Shown here: in pieces, positions 1 through 5,985 of the stretch
Layout of the letters: every line of letters starts with the position of its first letter
Position numbering within the stretch: the first letter of the stretch is position 1
NCBI GenBank assembly: GCA_016840965.1
Contig: JAEORI010000152.1
Span: forward strand, 1 to 6,395
Source: Candidatus Thorarchaeota archaeon
GTDB taxonomy: Archaea; Asgardarchaeota; Thorarchaeia; Thorarchaeales; Thorarchaeaceae
DNA: 6,395 nucleotides
Direction: 5' to 3'
Position numbers and translations under genes: made by a program
The notes under the pieces: generated by a model
Seen by the model: the letters and a program-made list of their open reading frames with translations, nothing else
Databases searched by the model: none
Told to the model about the DNA's origin: nothing

Positions 1-936
1 AGGAAGCCTTTCAATAATCTTCTCCTTACCCAGATGCCTTAGATCAAGGTGTACATATTCATCCTCAAATCCTCTACCCTCAAGAACTTCAGTCCTACTC
101 GCACGCGCGACTATATCTCTAGGGGCAAGTTCCATCTTTTCAGGAGCATACTTGTCCATGAACCTCTCACCAAGTGCATTAATGAGATAACCACCTTCAC
201 CTCTTGCTCCCTCTGTCATCAAAATACTTGACCCAAACAGACATGTTGGATGGAATTGCACGAACTCCATATCTTTCAGAGGTGCCCCGATCCTCAAAGC
301 GAGCGCGCAACCATCACCTGTGTTGATGAGCGCATTCGTCGAATGCCCGTACACCCTACCAAAACCGCCTGTCGCAAGAACAACAGCTTTTGCAGAGAAA
401 CCGTGCACTTCTCCTGTGGCAAGTTCCAGAGCGGTTAAGCCGCACATTCTAGCTTTCGACAAAACAAGTGATGTGACGAACCACTCATTATAGAATTTTA
501 CACCTCTCCTCAATGCTTGTTCGAAGGTAGTGTGCAATAGATTGTGTCCGGTCCTGTCTGCCGCATAGCAAGTTCGCGGAAAAGCTGCACCACCAAATGG
601 TCTCTGGGCAATCCTACCCTCTTCTGTCCGTGAAAAGGCTGTGCCCCAGCGTTCATTCTCAATTACTGCTCTTGGAGCCTCTTTGGCGAGGGTCTGAACA
701 ACATCTTGGTCAGCGAGATAGTCAGATCCCTTAACAGTGTCAAAGGCATGAGCCTCCCAAGAGTCATCTTCACCAAGTGATGCGTTTATCCCTCCCTGAG
801 CCGCAACTGAATGAGACCTCAACGGATGGACCTTGGTAACGATGGCTACATCAAATTTGTCGCTGAGTTCAATAGCGGTACGTAATCCCGCAAGACCAGC
901 GCCTACAACGATGACCTCGTGTTTGTAGGTGGAAAT
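1..936 (-). CDS. sdhA: Succinate dehydrogenase/fumarate reductase flavoprotein subunit, C-terminus beyond window
   Basis: This is the FAD subunit that interconverts succinate and fumarate, normally at the inner face of the cytoplasmic membrane with an iron-sulfur subunit and anchor. The 312 visible residues hold the dinucleotide-binding motif GAGLAG (12-17), the SHSVAAQGG block whose His42 corresponds to the covalent FAD-attachment histidine, a RPFGG...ADRTGH block (112-131), QFHPT with His229, TEGARGEGG (241-249, Glu242 and Arg245 for substrate binding), and PRDIVAR with Arg273, the equivalent of the catalytic proton-shuttle arginine. Roughly the last half of the protein, including the second substrate histidine and the C-terminal domain, lies off the left edge. 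No ATG, GTG or TTG occurs in frame between the upstream TGA (943-945) and the FAD motif. I chose ATT at 934-936 because a GAGGTGA ribosome site sits six bases before it. It is last in the visible kor-fum run. Dehydrogenase, quinol:fumarate reductase and thiol:fumarate reductase cannot be told apart from this subunit. Confidence 0.93.
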   Translation of the reverse strand, partial: MSTYKHEVIVVGAGLAGLRTAIELSDKFDVAIVTKVHPLRSHSVAAQGGINASLGEDDSWEAHAFDTVKGSDYLADQDVVQTLAKEAPRAVIENERWGTAFSRTEEGRIAQRPFGGAAFPRTCYAADRTGHNLLHTTFEQALRRGVKFYNEWFVTSLVLSKARMCGLTALELATGEVHGFSAKAVVLATGGFGRVYGHSTNALINTGDGCALALRIGAPLKDMEFVQFHPTCLFGSSILMTEGARGEGGYLINALGERFMDKYAPEKMELAPRDIVARASRTEVLEGRGFEDEYVHLDLRHLGKEKIIERLP

Positions 937-942
937 TGTTAC

Positions 943-949
943 TCACCTC
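943..949 (-). promoter_or_regulatory. Ribosome binding site of sdhA, decides an ATT start
   Basis: The minus strand reads GAGGTGA here, a seven-base perfect match to the complement of the archaeal 16S rRNA 3' end. Six bases separate it from ATT at 934-936. The site overlaps an in-frame TGA (943-945), so translation cannot begin upstream in this frame. The GTG inside the site belongs to another frame. Confidence 0.65.
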
Positions 950-998
950 TGTATACAATTAATGCTGCTCAGTTATAACGTGTATGGCAAGGTAATTC

Positions 999-2387
999 TC
1001 AGGTCATCTCTTTGGGATCTAGAATCTCGTCTAGGGGCCCATTGATTTCAATTCCGGACTCAATAATAACCTCGCGAATTGACTTTCCGGTTGCATAGGC
1101 AGTTTTAGCAATTTCTGCAGCTTTGTCATAGCCAATTATAGGAGTAAGGCGTGTCACGACCATTAAACTCTGCTCTAGCTGTTGCTTAATTCTGTTTTCA
1201 TTTGCTTCCAAACCTACTAAGCAGTTATCGATGAAGGAATCGATACCACGAGCGAGGAGGTGAATTGATTCCAATAGATTAGCGATCATTAGAGGTTTAG
1301 TAACATTAAGATCAAGAATACTCCCAAATCCCTCAGCTGCAGTTATTGAAGCATCATTCCCTATCACTTGAATAGCTACTTGTATAAGCGCTTCTGATTG
1401 TGTTGGATTGACTTTCCCAGGCATAATCGATGAACCGGGTTCATTTTGTGGTAGTATTAGTTCACCAAGCCCTGCTTGTGGGCCACTCCCCATCCAACGA
1501 ATATCGTTCGCCATTTTAATGCAAGTTAAAGCAAGAGACCGTAATGCAGCACTTATCTTGACAATTGCAGCATGAGAAGAGATGCCTTCTGCTTGGACAG
1601 GGTTTATTTGAAATTTGAAACCAGTAATCTTACGGAGTTCTTTTGCGGCTCGCTCGGCAAATCCTTTCGGAGCATTTAGACCAGTTCCTAAAACTGTTCC
1701 ACCTAACGGGATGTAAAAGAGAGAATCGGTGGCTGAAGCAATGTCTTTCTTTAACAATGACTCAACTTGTTCCTTATAGACTCTGAACTCTGTCGAGAGT
1801 GGAATGGGCACAGCATCTTGTAGATGTGTACGACCAACTTTCACAATTTTCTCGAATTGCTTAATCTTGTGTTCAAGGGACCCTTGTAGTTTATTTAAAG
1901 ATGGAACAAGAGAATCTCTAATCGCTATCAGTGATGAAACATGCATTGCTGTTGGGATAACATCATTACTTGATTGAGACATATTGACAGTATTGTTTGG
2001 ATGAACAGGTGACTTTGTACCTAGTGGGTGACCAAGAATCTCATTGGCTCTGTTACTCAAGACCTCATTCATGTTCATATTAGTCTGAGTCCCAGAACCA
2101 GTTTGATAGATATCAATTGGAAACTGGTCATCAAAATGACCTTGAATGACTTCATCAATTGCTGTCTGAATAGCAGAAACGATATCGTCATGTACAAGTC
2201 CTAATGCGTGGTTGGCAATTAGACATGCCTTCTTGACCTGAGCCAAAGAATGTATGAACTCAGGTGAAAAAGTACGACCGCTTATCTTGAAATTCATTAT
2301 GGCTCGTTGAGTGTTTATTCCCCAGTAGACATTATCAGGAACTTCGAGCTCTCCAATTGAATCCGTTTCTTTTCTCGTCTTAACCAC
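999..2387 (-). CDS. fumC: Class II fumarate hydratase (fumarase)
   Basis: This oxygen-stable cytoplasmic fumarase interconverts fumarate and L-malate, normally as a homotetramer. With the GTG start at 2385-2387 it has 462 residues, close to E. coli FumC. Visible motifs are TGSGTQTNMNMNE (97-109), HPNN (129-132), QSSND (138-142), GRTHLQDA with His188, and the superfamily signature GSSIMPGKVNP (318-328; Ser320 and Lys325 catalytic). The C-terminal IGYDKAAEIAK block is typical of fumarase. With this start, Ser98, Thr100, His129, Ser139-Asn141 and His188 carry the same numbers I recall for the E. coli enzyme, which supports it. The reading frame extends to a TTG at 2403-2405, adding six residues, but no ribosome site precedes that codon. 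The motifs MNMNE, GKVNPTQSEA and IGYDKAAEIA argue against aspartase, although PLSTEF replaces the usual LGQE after His188. It lies 34 bases after korB and 62 before sdhA, its neighbour in the citric acid cycle. Confidence 0.95.
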   Translation of the reverse strand: MVKTRKETDSIGELEVPDNVYWGINTQRAIMNFKISGRTFSPEFIHSLAQVKKACLIANHALGLVHDDIVSAIQTAIDEVIQGHFDDQFPIDIYQTGSGTQTNMNMNEVLSNRANEILGHPLGTKSPVHPNNTVNMSQSSNDVIPTAMHVSSLIAIRDSLVPSLNKLQGSLEHKIKQFEKIVKVGRTHLQDAVPIPLSTEFRVYKEQVESLLKKDIASATDSLFYIPLGGTVLGTGLNAPKGFAERAAKELRKITGFKFQINPVQAEGISSHAAIVKISAALRSLALTCIKMANDIRWMGSGPQAGLGELILPQNEPGSSIMPGKVNPTQSEALIQVAIQVIGNDASITAAEGFGSILDLNVTKPLMIANLLESIHLLARGIDSFIDNCLVGLEANENRIKQQLEQSLMVVTRLTPIIGYDKAAEIAKTAYATGKSIREVIIESGIEINGPLDEILDPKEMT

Positions 2388-2395
2388 ATTCGGAG

Positions 2396-2400
2396 CCCCC
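2396..2400 (-). promoter_or_regulatory. Weak ribosome binding site of fumC
   Basis: GGGGG on the minus strand lies eight bases before the GTG at 2385-2387. It can pair with CCUCC of 16S rRNA using one G-U wobble. It favours GTG over the TTG at 2403-2405, which has no purine-rich site in front of it. Confidence 0.4.
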
Positions 2401-2421
2401 AGCAAAACTGATGAACTACTA

Positions 2422-3291
2422 CTATATCATCAGATCATCAATTATCTTTTGGACATCTTCAAGATTCGTTTTGTGGTTCTTTAGAGGTATGTCTTGGGGC
2501 AAAGCAAGGTCAGCAGCCAAGTCGGGTGCTTCTATCTTATAGAAGACACCTATTGGAATCTTTCCTTCCATCGAAAGTGCCTTTTCAAGTGCAGTAACCC
2601 GGTTGAAGGTATCATGTCCATTGTCTTGTAGTGAGTATGTATTTTCATTATAGAATTTCCATGTTAGCTGCCTGTTCCATGTCACGCATGGTTGCAGGAT
2701 GTCAACGACAGCGAAGCCTCTGTGTTTTACAGCGTCAACCATGAGATTGACCAAAGCCTTTTGATCACCTGAAAATCCTCGAGCTACGTAGGTGGCTCCA
2801 GCAGTGATGGCTAATGCAACAGGATTTGCAGGATCCATTGGTGCACCTGGAGGAGGAGGAGATGTGTTTGAAACATAGCCCCTTGGAGCTGCAGGTGAGA
2901 ACTGACCTTTTGTGAGACCCATAACGCCATTATTGTGAATGAACACAGCCAGATTGACATTTCGTCGAGCTGCATGTACAAAATGGCTGAGACCCTCACC
3001 AAGACAGTCACCATCACCAGTATGTACTATTACTTCAAGATCATTGTTTGCTAAGTGGATTCCAGTAGCAACAGGTATTGGTCTTCCATGAAGATTATGG
3101 AAACTATTGAGACCTCCTATATAGTGAGGAGCTTTCCCAGAGCAACCAATACCAGAGGAAATAACAAGATTGTGCACTGGAATGTCAAGTTCAAGGACAG
3201 CTTTTTTGAGTGCGGCTAGAATTCCATAATTTCCACAACCTGTGCACCAAGTTACTTTTTGTGGTCCTTCAAGTTGATCTGCAGTTATCAT
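2422..3291 (-). CDS. korB: 2-oxoglutarate (2-oxoacid):ferredoxin oxidoreductase, beta subunit
   Basis: This is the thiamine-diphosphate and [4Fe-4S] subunit of the enzyme that converts 2-oxoglutarate and CoA to succinyl-CoA and CO2, reducing ferredoxin; the reaction is reversible. The 289 residues include WCTGCG (15-20), SSGIGCSGK (45-53) and LQPCVTWN (199-206). Cys16, Cys19, Cys50 and Cys202 fit the four cluster ligands of the Sulfolobus-type enzyme. The diphosphate/Mg2+ motif is HTGDGDCLGEG (90-100), followed by HNNGVMGLTKGQ (119-130), typical of the KorB branch. There is no separate ferredoxin domain. The ATG overlaps the korA stop as ATGA (3288-3291), and AAGGAGGT lies nine bases upstream, so the two chains should be made together in matched amounts. 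Specificity for 2-oxoglutarate rather than pyruvate is inferred from family resemblance and from the fumC and sdhA neighbours; related archaeal enzymes accept several 2-oxoacids. Confidence 0.93.
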   Translation of the reverse strand: MITADQLEGPQKVTWCTGCGNYGILAALKKAVLELDIPVHNLVISSGIGCSGKAPHYIGGLNSFHNLHGRPIPVATGIHLANNDLEVIVHTGDGDCLGEGLSHFVHAARRNVNLAVFIHNNGVMGLTKGQFSPAAPRGYVSNTSPPPPGAPMDPANPVALAITAGATYVARGFSGDQKALVNLMVDAVKHRGFAVVDILQPCVTWNRQLTWKFYNENTYSLQDNGHDTFNRVTALEKALSMEGKIPIGVFYKIEAPDLAADLALPQDIPLKNHKTNLEDVQKIIDDLMI

Positions 3292-5012
3292 TTGATACCA
3301 ACCTCCTTAATCTTATCAACTATCCATCTTGCAGTCATAGGTCGTCCGTCATACTTGTTGATATTGTGGTGAACTGATATCCCCGAAGTCATTTTGACAA
3401 GTTGCGCAAATTGCGAGGTAACATTCTGTTCAATAGCGATAATCTGTTTGGATTTTCTCAGGACCTTCCTGAGTTTCTCAGTTCGTAAAGGATAGATATC
3501 ACAGAAGTGTAGCTGATTGATTGACAACCCTGCATCCTTCAGGATTTGCATTGCTTCATTGGCAGCACCCCATGTTGAGCCCCAAGTAAGTAGAGTGATT
3601 TTTGCATCCTCATCACCAAATAGCTCAGGAGATTTCAATTCCTTCATGATTGCAGGCAGCTTGTTCATGAACTTGACCACCATACTATTCCGTGTGTCTG
3701 CATTCTCAGTTATGTGCCCATCTTCACGATGGACGTTTCCAGATGACACCACTGATTTGCCCTCATCACCCGGAAATGCACGTGGCGAGATACCATCATC
3801 AGTCAATCGGTACCGCTTGTATTCAGAATCGAAACCGCCTTTTGCAAGTTTCCCACGATCAATCTTCACTCCTGTTGCATCGATTCGTGGGATATTCATG
3901 ACTGAGTCAGCAAAATACTGATCCCCAAGAATCATGACAGGAATCTGAAACTTTTCTGCTAGATTAAAAGCTCGTGTCGCGACATCAAATCCTTCAAGTG
4001 GATCCTTTGGTGCAAGCATGATACGAGGGAACTCCCCTTGACTAGCAAATGCCATAAAGAGGAGGTCACCCTGTTCAGTACGGGTCGGTAATCCTGTGCT
4101 GGGGCCAGGTCTCTGAGCATTATAGATCACAACAGGAACTTCAGCCATCGCAGCAAGCCCAACTGCTTCAACCATTAAGGAGAAACCACCTCCGGATGTC
4201 GTGACCATTGAGCGAGCTCCAGCAAAAGATGCTCCAATTGCCATGCAGATAGCAGAGAGCTCATCTTCAGTTTGTAATGCGCCGATATTCAGATCTTGGG
4301 AGTATGAAATAATATCCATAAACACCGATGTGGATGGGCTCATTGGATATGCGGAAATCCACTTCAGATTTGCAGCCATTGCACCAAGCGCTAACGCACG
4401 ACTCCCTGTGAGTAATAGCTTATCCTTGCAGGGACCAGTTTTCAACGCATCAAGATTATATCGACAAGTCCCTGTAAATTTCTCTGTCGTCATATTATAG
4501 AGTGCCTTGGCTACGGCTATGTTTCCCTCGACTATTTTCTTGCCTTTTCCACCAAAAATTGCATTGAGGGCCTCTTCAGCAAGAGTGAATGGAAACCGCA
4601 AAACTGAGAGGATTGCACCGAGTGCTGCAGCGTTCATCATTCGAACATTGCCACCAACCTCTTTCGCAATCTTCTCTAACGGTGCTTGATAATGACATGC
4701 CTCAAGGTCATCAAACTCGATTGTATCATCAAAGATAATCACTCCCTCCTCTACAAGGCGATCTCGTTGTTCAGTGATAGCATCACGTGAGAGCGCGACT
4801 ATCACATCGATATAGTCAACTGGGGCATGAATTGGTTTATCACTGACTCGTACCTGTGTGAAATTATATCCACCTCGAATTCTTGATTCAAAATCCTTGA
4901 TTGTAAATGTATAGAATCCGGCTTGGACAAAAATCTGAGTCAAAAGGTCTCCAATGGTATCAATACCTTGACCAGCCTCTCCGCCAATATTGAATGTAAT
5001 GTCCATAGTCAC
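3288..5012 (-). CDS. korA: 2-oxoglutarate (2-oxoacid):ferredoxin oxidoreductase, fused gamma-alpha subunit
   Basis: This is the large chain of the two-subunit oxidoreductase, working with KorB in the cytoplasm. Residues 1 to about 190 form the gamma domain, with GGEAGQGIDT (10-19) and FESRIRGGYNF (41-51). The alpha (pyrimidine-binding) domain follows from about 199, with YPMSPST (222-228) at the place of the classic YPITP motif and QRPGPSTGLPTRTEQGD (299-315). Arg300 and Thr309 have the same spacing as the substrate-contacting Arg and Thr I recall in the Sulfolobus enzyme. YKRYRLTDDGISPRAFPG (397-414) and a transketolase-C-like domain from about 470 complete it. At 574 residues it is somewhat shorter than the roughly 630-650 of Sulfolobus and Mycobacterium KorA, with no domain missing. 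The start is GTG at 5010-5012, six bases after GGGAG; an ATG at 5004-5006, two codons later, is the alternative. It heads the kor-fum-sdh operon. Confidence 0.93.
   Translation of the reverse strand: MTMDITFNIGGEAGQGIDTIGDLLTQIFVQAGFYTFTIKDFESRIRGGYNFTQVRVSDKPIHAPVDYIDVIVALSRDAITEQRDRLVEEGVIIFDDTIEFDDLEACHYQAPLEKIAKEVGGNVRMMNAAALGAILSVLRFPFTLAEEALNAIFGGKGKKIVEGNIAVAKALYNMTTEKFTGTCRYNLDALKTGPCKDKLLLTGSRALALGAMAANLKWISAYPMSPSTSVFMDIISYSQDLNIGALQTEDELSAICMAIGASFAGARSMVTTSGGGFSLMVEAVGLAAMAEVPVVIYNAQRPGPSTGLPTRTEQGDLLFMAFASQGEFPRIMLAPKDPLEGFDVATRAFNLAEKFQIPVMILGDQYFADSVMNIPRIDATGVKIDRGKLAKGGFDSEYKRYRLTDDGISPRAFPGDEGKSVVSSGNVHREDGHITENADTRNSMVVKFMNKLPAIMKELKSPELFGDEDAKITLLTWGSTWGAANEAMQILKDAGLSINQLHFCDIYPLRTEKLRKVLRKSKQIIAIEQNVTSQFAQLVKMTSGISVHHNINKYDGRPMTARWIVDKIKEVGIK
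3301..3308 (-). promoter_or_regulatory. Strong ribosome binding site of korB
   Basis: AAGGAGGT on the minus strand, nine bases before the korB ATG and inside the 3' end of korA. It is a near-perfect complement of the 16S 3' end, so korB can recruit ribosomes itself as well as being coupled through the ATGA overlap. Confidence 0.8.
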
Positions 5013-5018
5013 AAATCA

Positions 5019-5023
5019 CTCCC
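5019..5023 (-). promoter_or_regulatory. Ribosome binding site of korA
   Basis: GGGAG on the minus strand lies six bases before the GTG (5010-5012) and twelve before the ATG (5004-5006). The spacing favours GTG. The site also forms the 3' arm of a short inverted repeat (ACTCC/GGAGT, 5018-5022 with 5037-5041), which could partly hide it in the transcript. Confidence 0.5.
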
Positions 5024-5120
5024 GTATTATCAATCAGGAGTTTGTGTCGCTCTTATGTCCTTTGTTAGAGGAGAGAATCGACGAAGAGTTTAATGAAATT
5101 TTTTCAAAGGGAGTTTGAAT

Positions 5121-5130
5121 TATTTTTTAA
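5121..5130 (-). promoter_or_regulatory. Probable TATA box of the korA-korB-fumC-sdhA operon
   Basis: The minus strand reads TTAAAAAATA, with the A-rich BRE-like CCAAGA directly before it. Transcription would begin about 25 bases downstream, near 5100, leaving a leader of about 90 bases before korA. The 179-base gap between the membrane-protein gene and korA fits a separate promoter. A second A/T-rich run, at about 5095-5108, could serve instead. Confidence 0.35.
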
Positions 5131-5151
5131 TCTTGGTTTATTGTCCAAGAT
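5130..5151. repeat. Perfect dyad ATCTTGG-N8-CCAAGAT beside the korA promoter
   Basis: Seven-base arms (5130-5136 and 5145-5151) flank an eight-base AT-rich centre. The dyad touches the proposed TATA box and covers the BRE position, which is where an archaeal dimeric regulator would bind to block or help TBP/TFB. No T-run follows on the minus strand, so it does not look like a terminator of the upstream gene. That it is an operator is inferred from position and symmetry alone. Confidence 0.4.
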
Positions 5152-5191
5152 GGCGGAGCCGGAATTAACAAAGGTATGTATGAGAGAGTAT

Positions 5192-5794
5192 TCAATCCTC
5201 AAGATGCAAATCTTTCTCTTGCGTTTCCTTCTCTCCCTCAAAGGAATCCCAGTCGTTTTTTCGTTTCTCTCGACGCCGTTTCCACCAAGATAAGTCCAAA
5301 CGCATTCCAGACCATGGAGATATCACCTCTGGACCTTCAATCTTCCAGAGCATAATAAGTCCGAGAATGAATTGTATCGGTATTGGATAGATTGGTTTGA
5401 ATCCTCCAGCCATACCTGAAAAGTATATGGTCAACAAAGGAGGAAAAATGATACTGACTAGTCCAACCATCGCTGCATTGTACCTCGAGGTATTAGCCTT
5501 ATAATATCGGACGACCCAGATTGCGTATACAACATTGAGAATCGTGAACGGTAACGTAGCGTATATCCACACTGGGTCGAAGATAATTATTGGAAAGATA
5601 CCAAAAGGACCCGGATTAAAGTAACCACCCAACGGATAGACCCACAACAATGCATAGACCATGGATGGGAGGATCCATGATTCAGGTACGAATCCTAAAG
5701 GCATCGTGGCTGTTATAAGAATCATAAAGAATGCGATGACCCCTGGACTCACACCATAAAGCTCCATCTCTGTCGAATACTCATCTGTACTCAT
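5192..5794 (-). CDS. Multi-pass membrane protein of unknown function, longer paralog
   Basis: I do not recognise this 200-residue protein. A short polar N-terminus (1-15) is followed by hydrophobic segments at about 18-36, 40-58, 63-76, 77-97, 106-126 and 134-151, so five or six membrane passes; the third is short and rich in Pro/Gly. The end of the last pass, IYPIPIQFI (135-143), leads into the motif GPEVISPWSGM (154-164) and LDLSWWKR (166-173), then a strongly charged tail (172-200, Lys/Arg/Glu) that is probably cytoplasmic. The incomplete gene just upstream is a clear paralog: over the 75 residues ending at WWKR my gap-free alignment gives about 48 identities. Relative to it, this copy has about 24 extra residues, including the FNPGPFGIFPIIIFDP region. 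No signal peptide or catalytic motif is visible. The ATG has only a poor ribosome site (GAGAG) before it. A 179-base gap separates it from korA, so a shared function is not implied. Confidence 0.8.
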   Translation of the reverse strand: MSTDEYSTEMELYGVSPGVIAFFMILITATMPLGFVPESWILPSMVYALLWVYPLGGYFNPGPFGIFPIIIFDPVWIYATLPFTILNVVYAIWVVRYYKANTSRYNAAMVGLVSIIFPPLLTIYFSGMAGGFKPIYPIPIQFILGLIMLWKIEGPEVISPWSGMRLDLSWWKRRREKRKNDWDSFEGEKETQEKDLHLED

Positions 5795-5857
5795 TCCAGA
5801 CTCTCAGCTCTCTATGTATGTACTAAATTTGATAAGCCCTTTGATTGTCTTAGACAT

Positions 5858-5870
5858 GTATATACTTCAA
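5858..5870 (-). promoter_or_regulatory. Possible promoter of the longer membrane-protein gene
   Basis: TTGAAGTATATAC on the minus strand resembles a BRE plus TATA box. It lies about 65 bases before the ATG at 5792-5794, which would leave a leader of about 40 bases. AAAATATA at 5879-5886 is a competing candidate. It is also possible that both membrane genes share a transcript starting outside the window. Confidence 0.25.
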
Positions 5871-5934
5871 AATGATTGTATATTTTCTATTTGCTAAACA
5901 CATAGATAATCTGCATCAGTCGAATTTTCTTGCT

Positions 5935-5985
5935 CTAGTGTTTTTTCTCTTCTTCAAAAGGGTCCCAGTCACTCTTCCTCTTTGT
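5935..5985 (-). other. In-frame readable tail behind the stop of the shorter paralog
   Basis: Directly after the TAA at 5986-5988 the same frame stays open for 16 codons, TKRKSDWDPFEEEKKH, to TAG at 5935-5937. Ten of the 16 residues match the longer paralog's residues 176-191 (EKRKNDWDSFEGEKET) without a gap. This is a relic of an ancestral C-terminus, or a readthrough extension, or a sign that the TAA is a sequence error. Confidence 0.7.

Noticed and set aside
49..438. Two short plus-strand open frames at the left edge
   Set aside because: They lie antisense to the flavoprotein gene, whose motifs read continuously on the minus strand.
951..985. Possible internal promoter before sdhA (TTGTATACA near 951-959, GTTATAACT near 973-981)
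   Set aside because: The first box would put the transcription start inside the coding region, and the second is a poor TATA match without a BRE. The short gap fits read-through from fumC.
999..2387. Aspartate ammonia-lyase as an alternative identity for the fumC product
   Set aside because: The family shares the GSSIMP signature, but MNMNE, GKVNPTQSEA and IGYDKAAEIAK are fumarase-type. Only the segment after THLQDA is slightly atypical.
2811..3017. 68-residue minus-strand open frame inside korB
   Set aside because: It is a shifted frame of a well-supported korB; its protein is low-complexity hydrophobic with no family motif.
3517..3921. Plus-strand open frames of up to 134 codons opposite korA (also 3692-3901, 4201-4500, 4507-4689)
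   Set aside because: They are antisense to a clearly coding, fully conserved korA; the products show no recognisable motif and have no good ribosome sites.
5161..5191. Transcription terminator after the longer membrane-protein gene
   Set aside because: No T-run or GC-rich hairpin appears on the minus strand between its stop and the proposed korA promoter.
5093..5293. 66-codon plus-strand open frame spanning the korA upstream gap
   Set aside because: Half of it is antisense to the conserved tail of the membrane protein; the composition is biased and there is no clear ribosome site.
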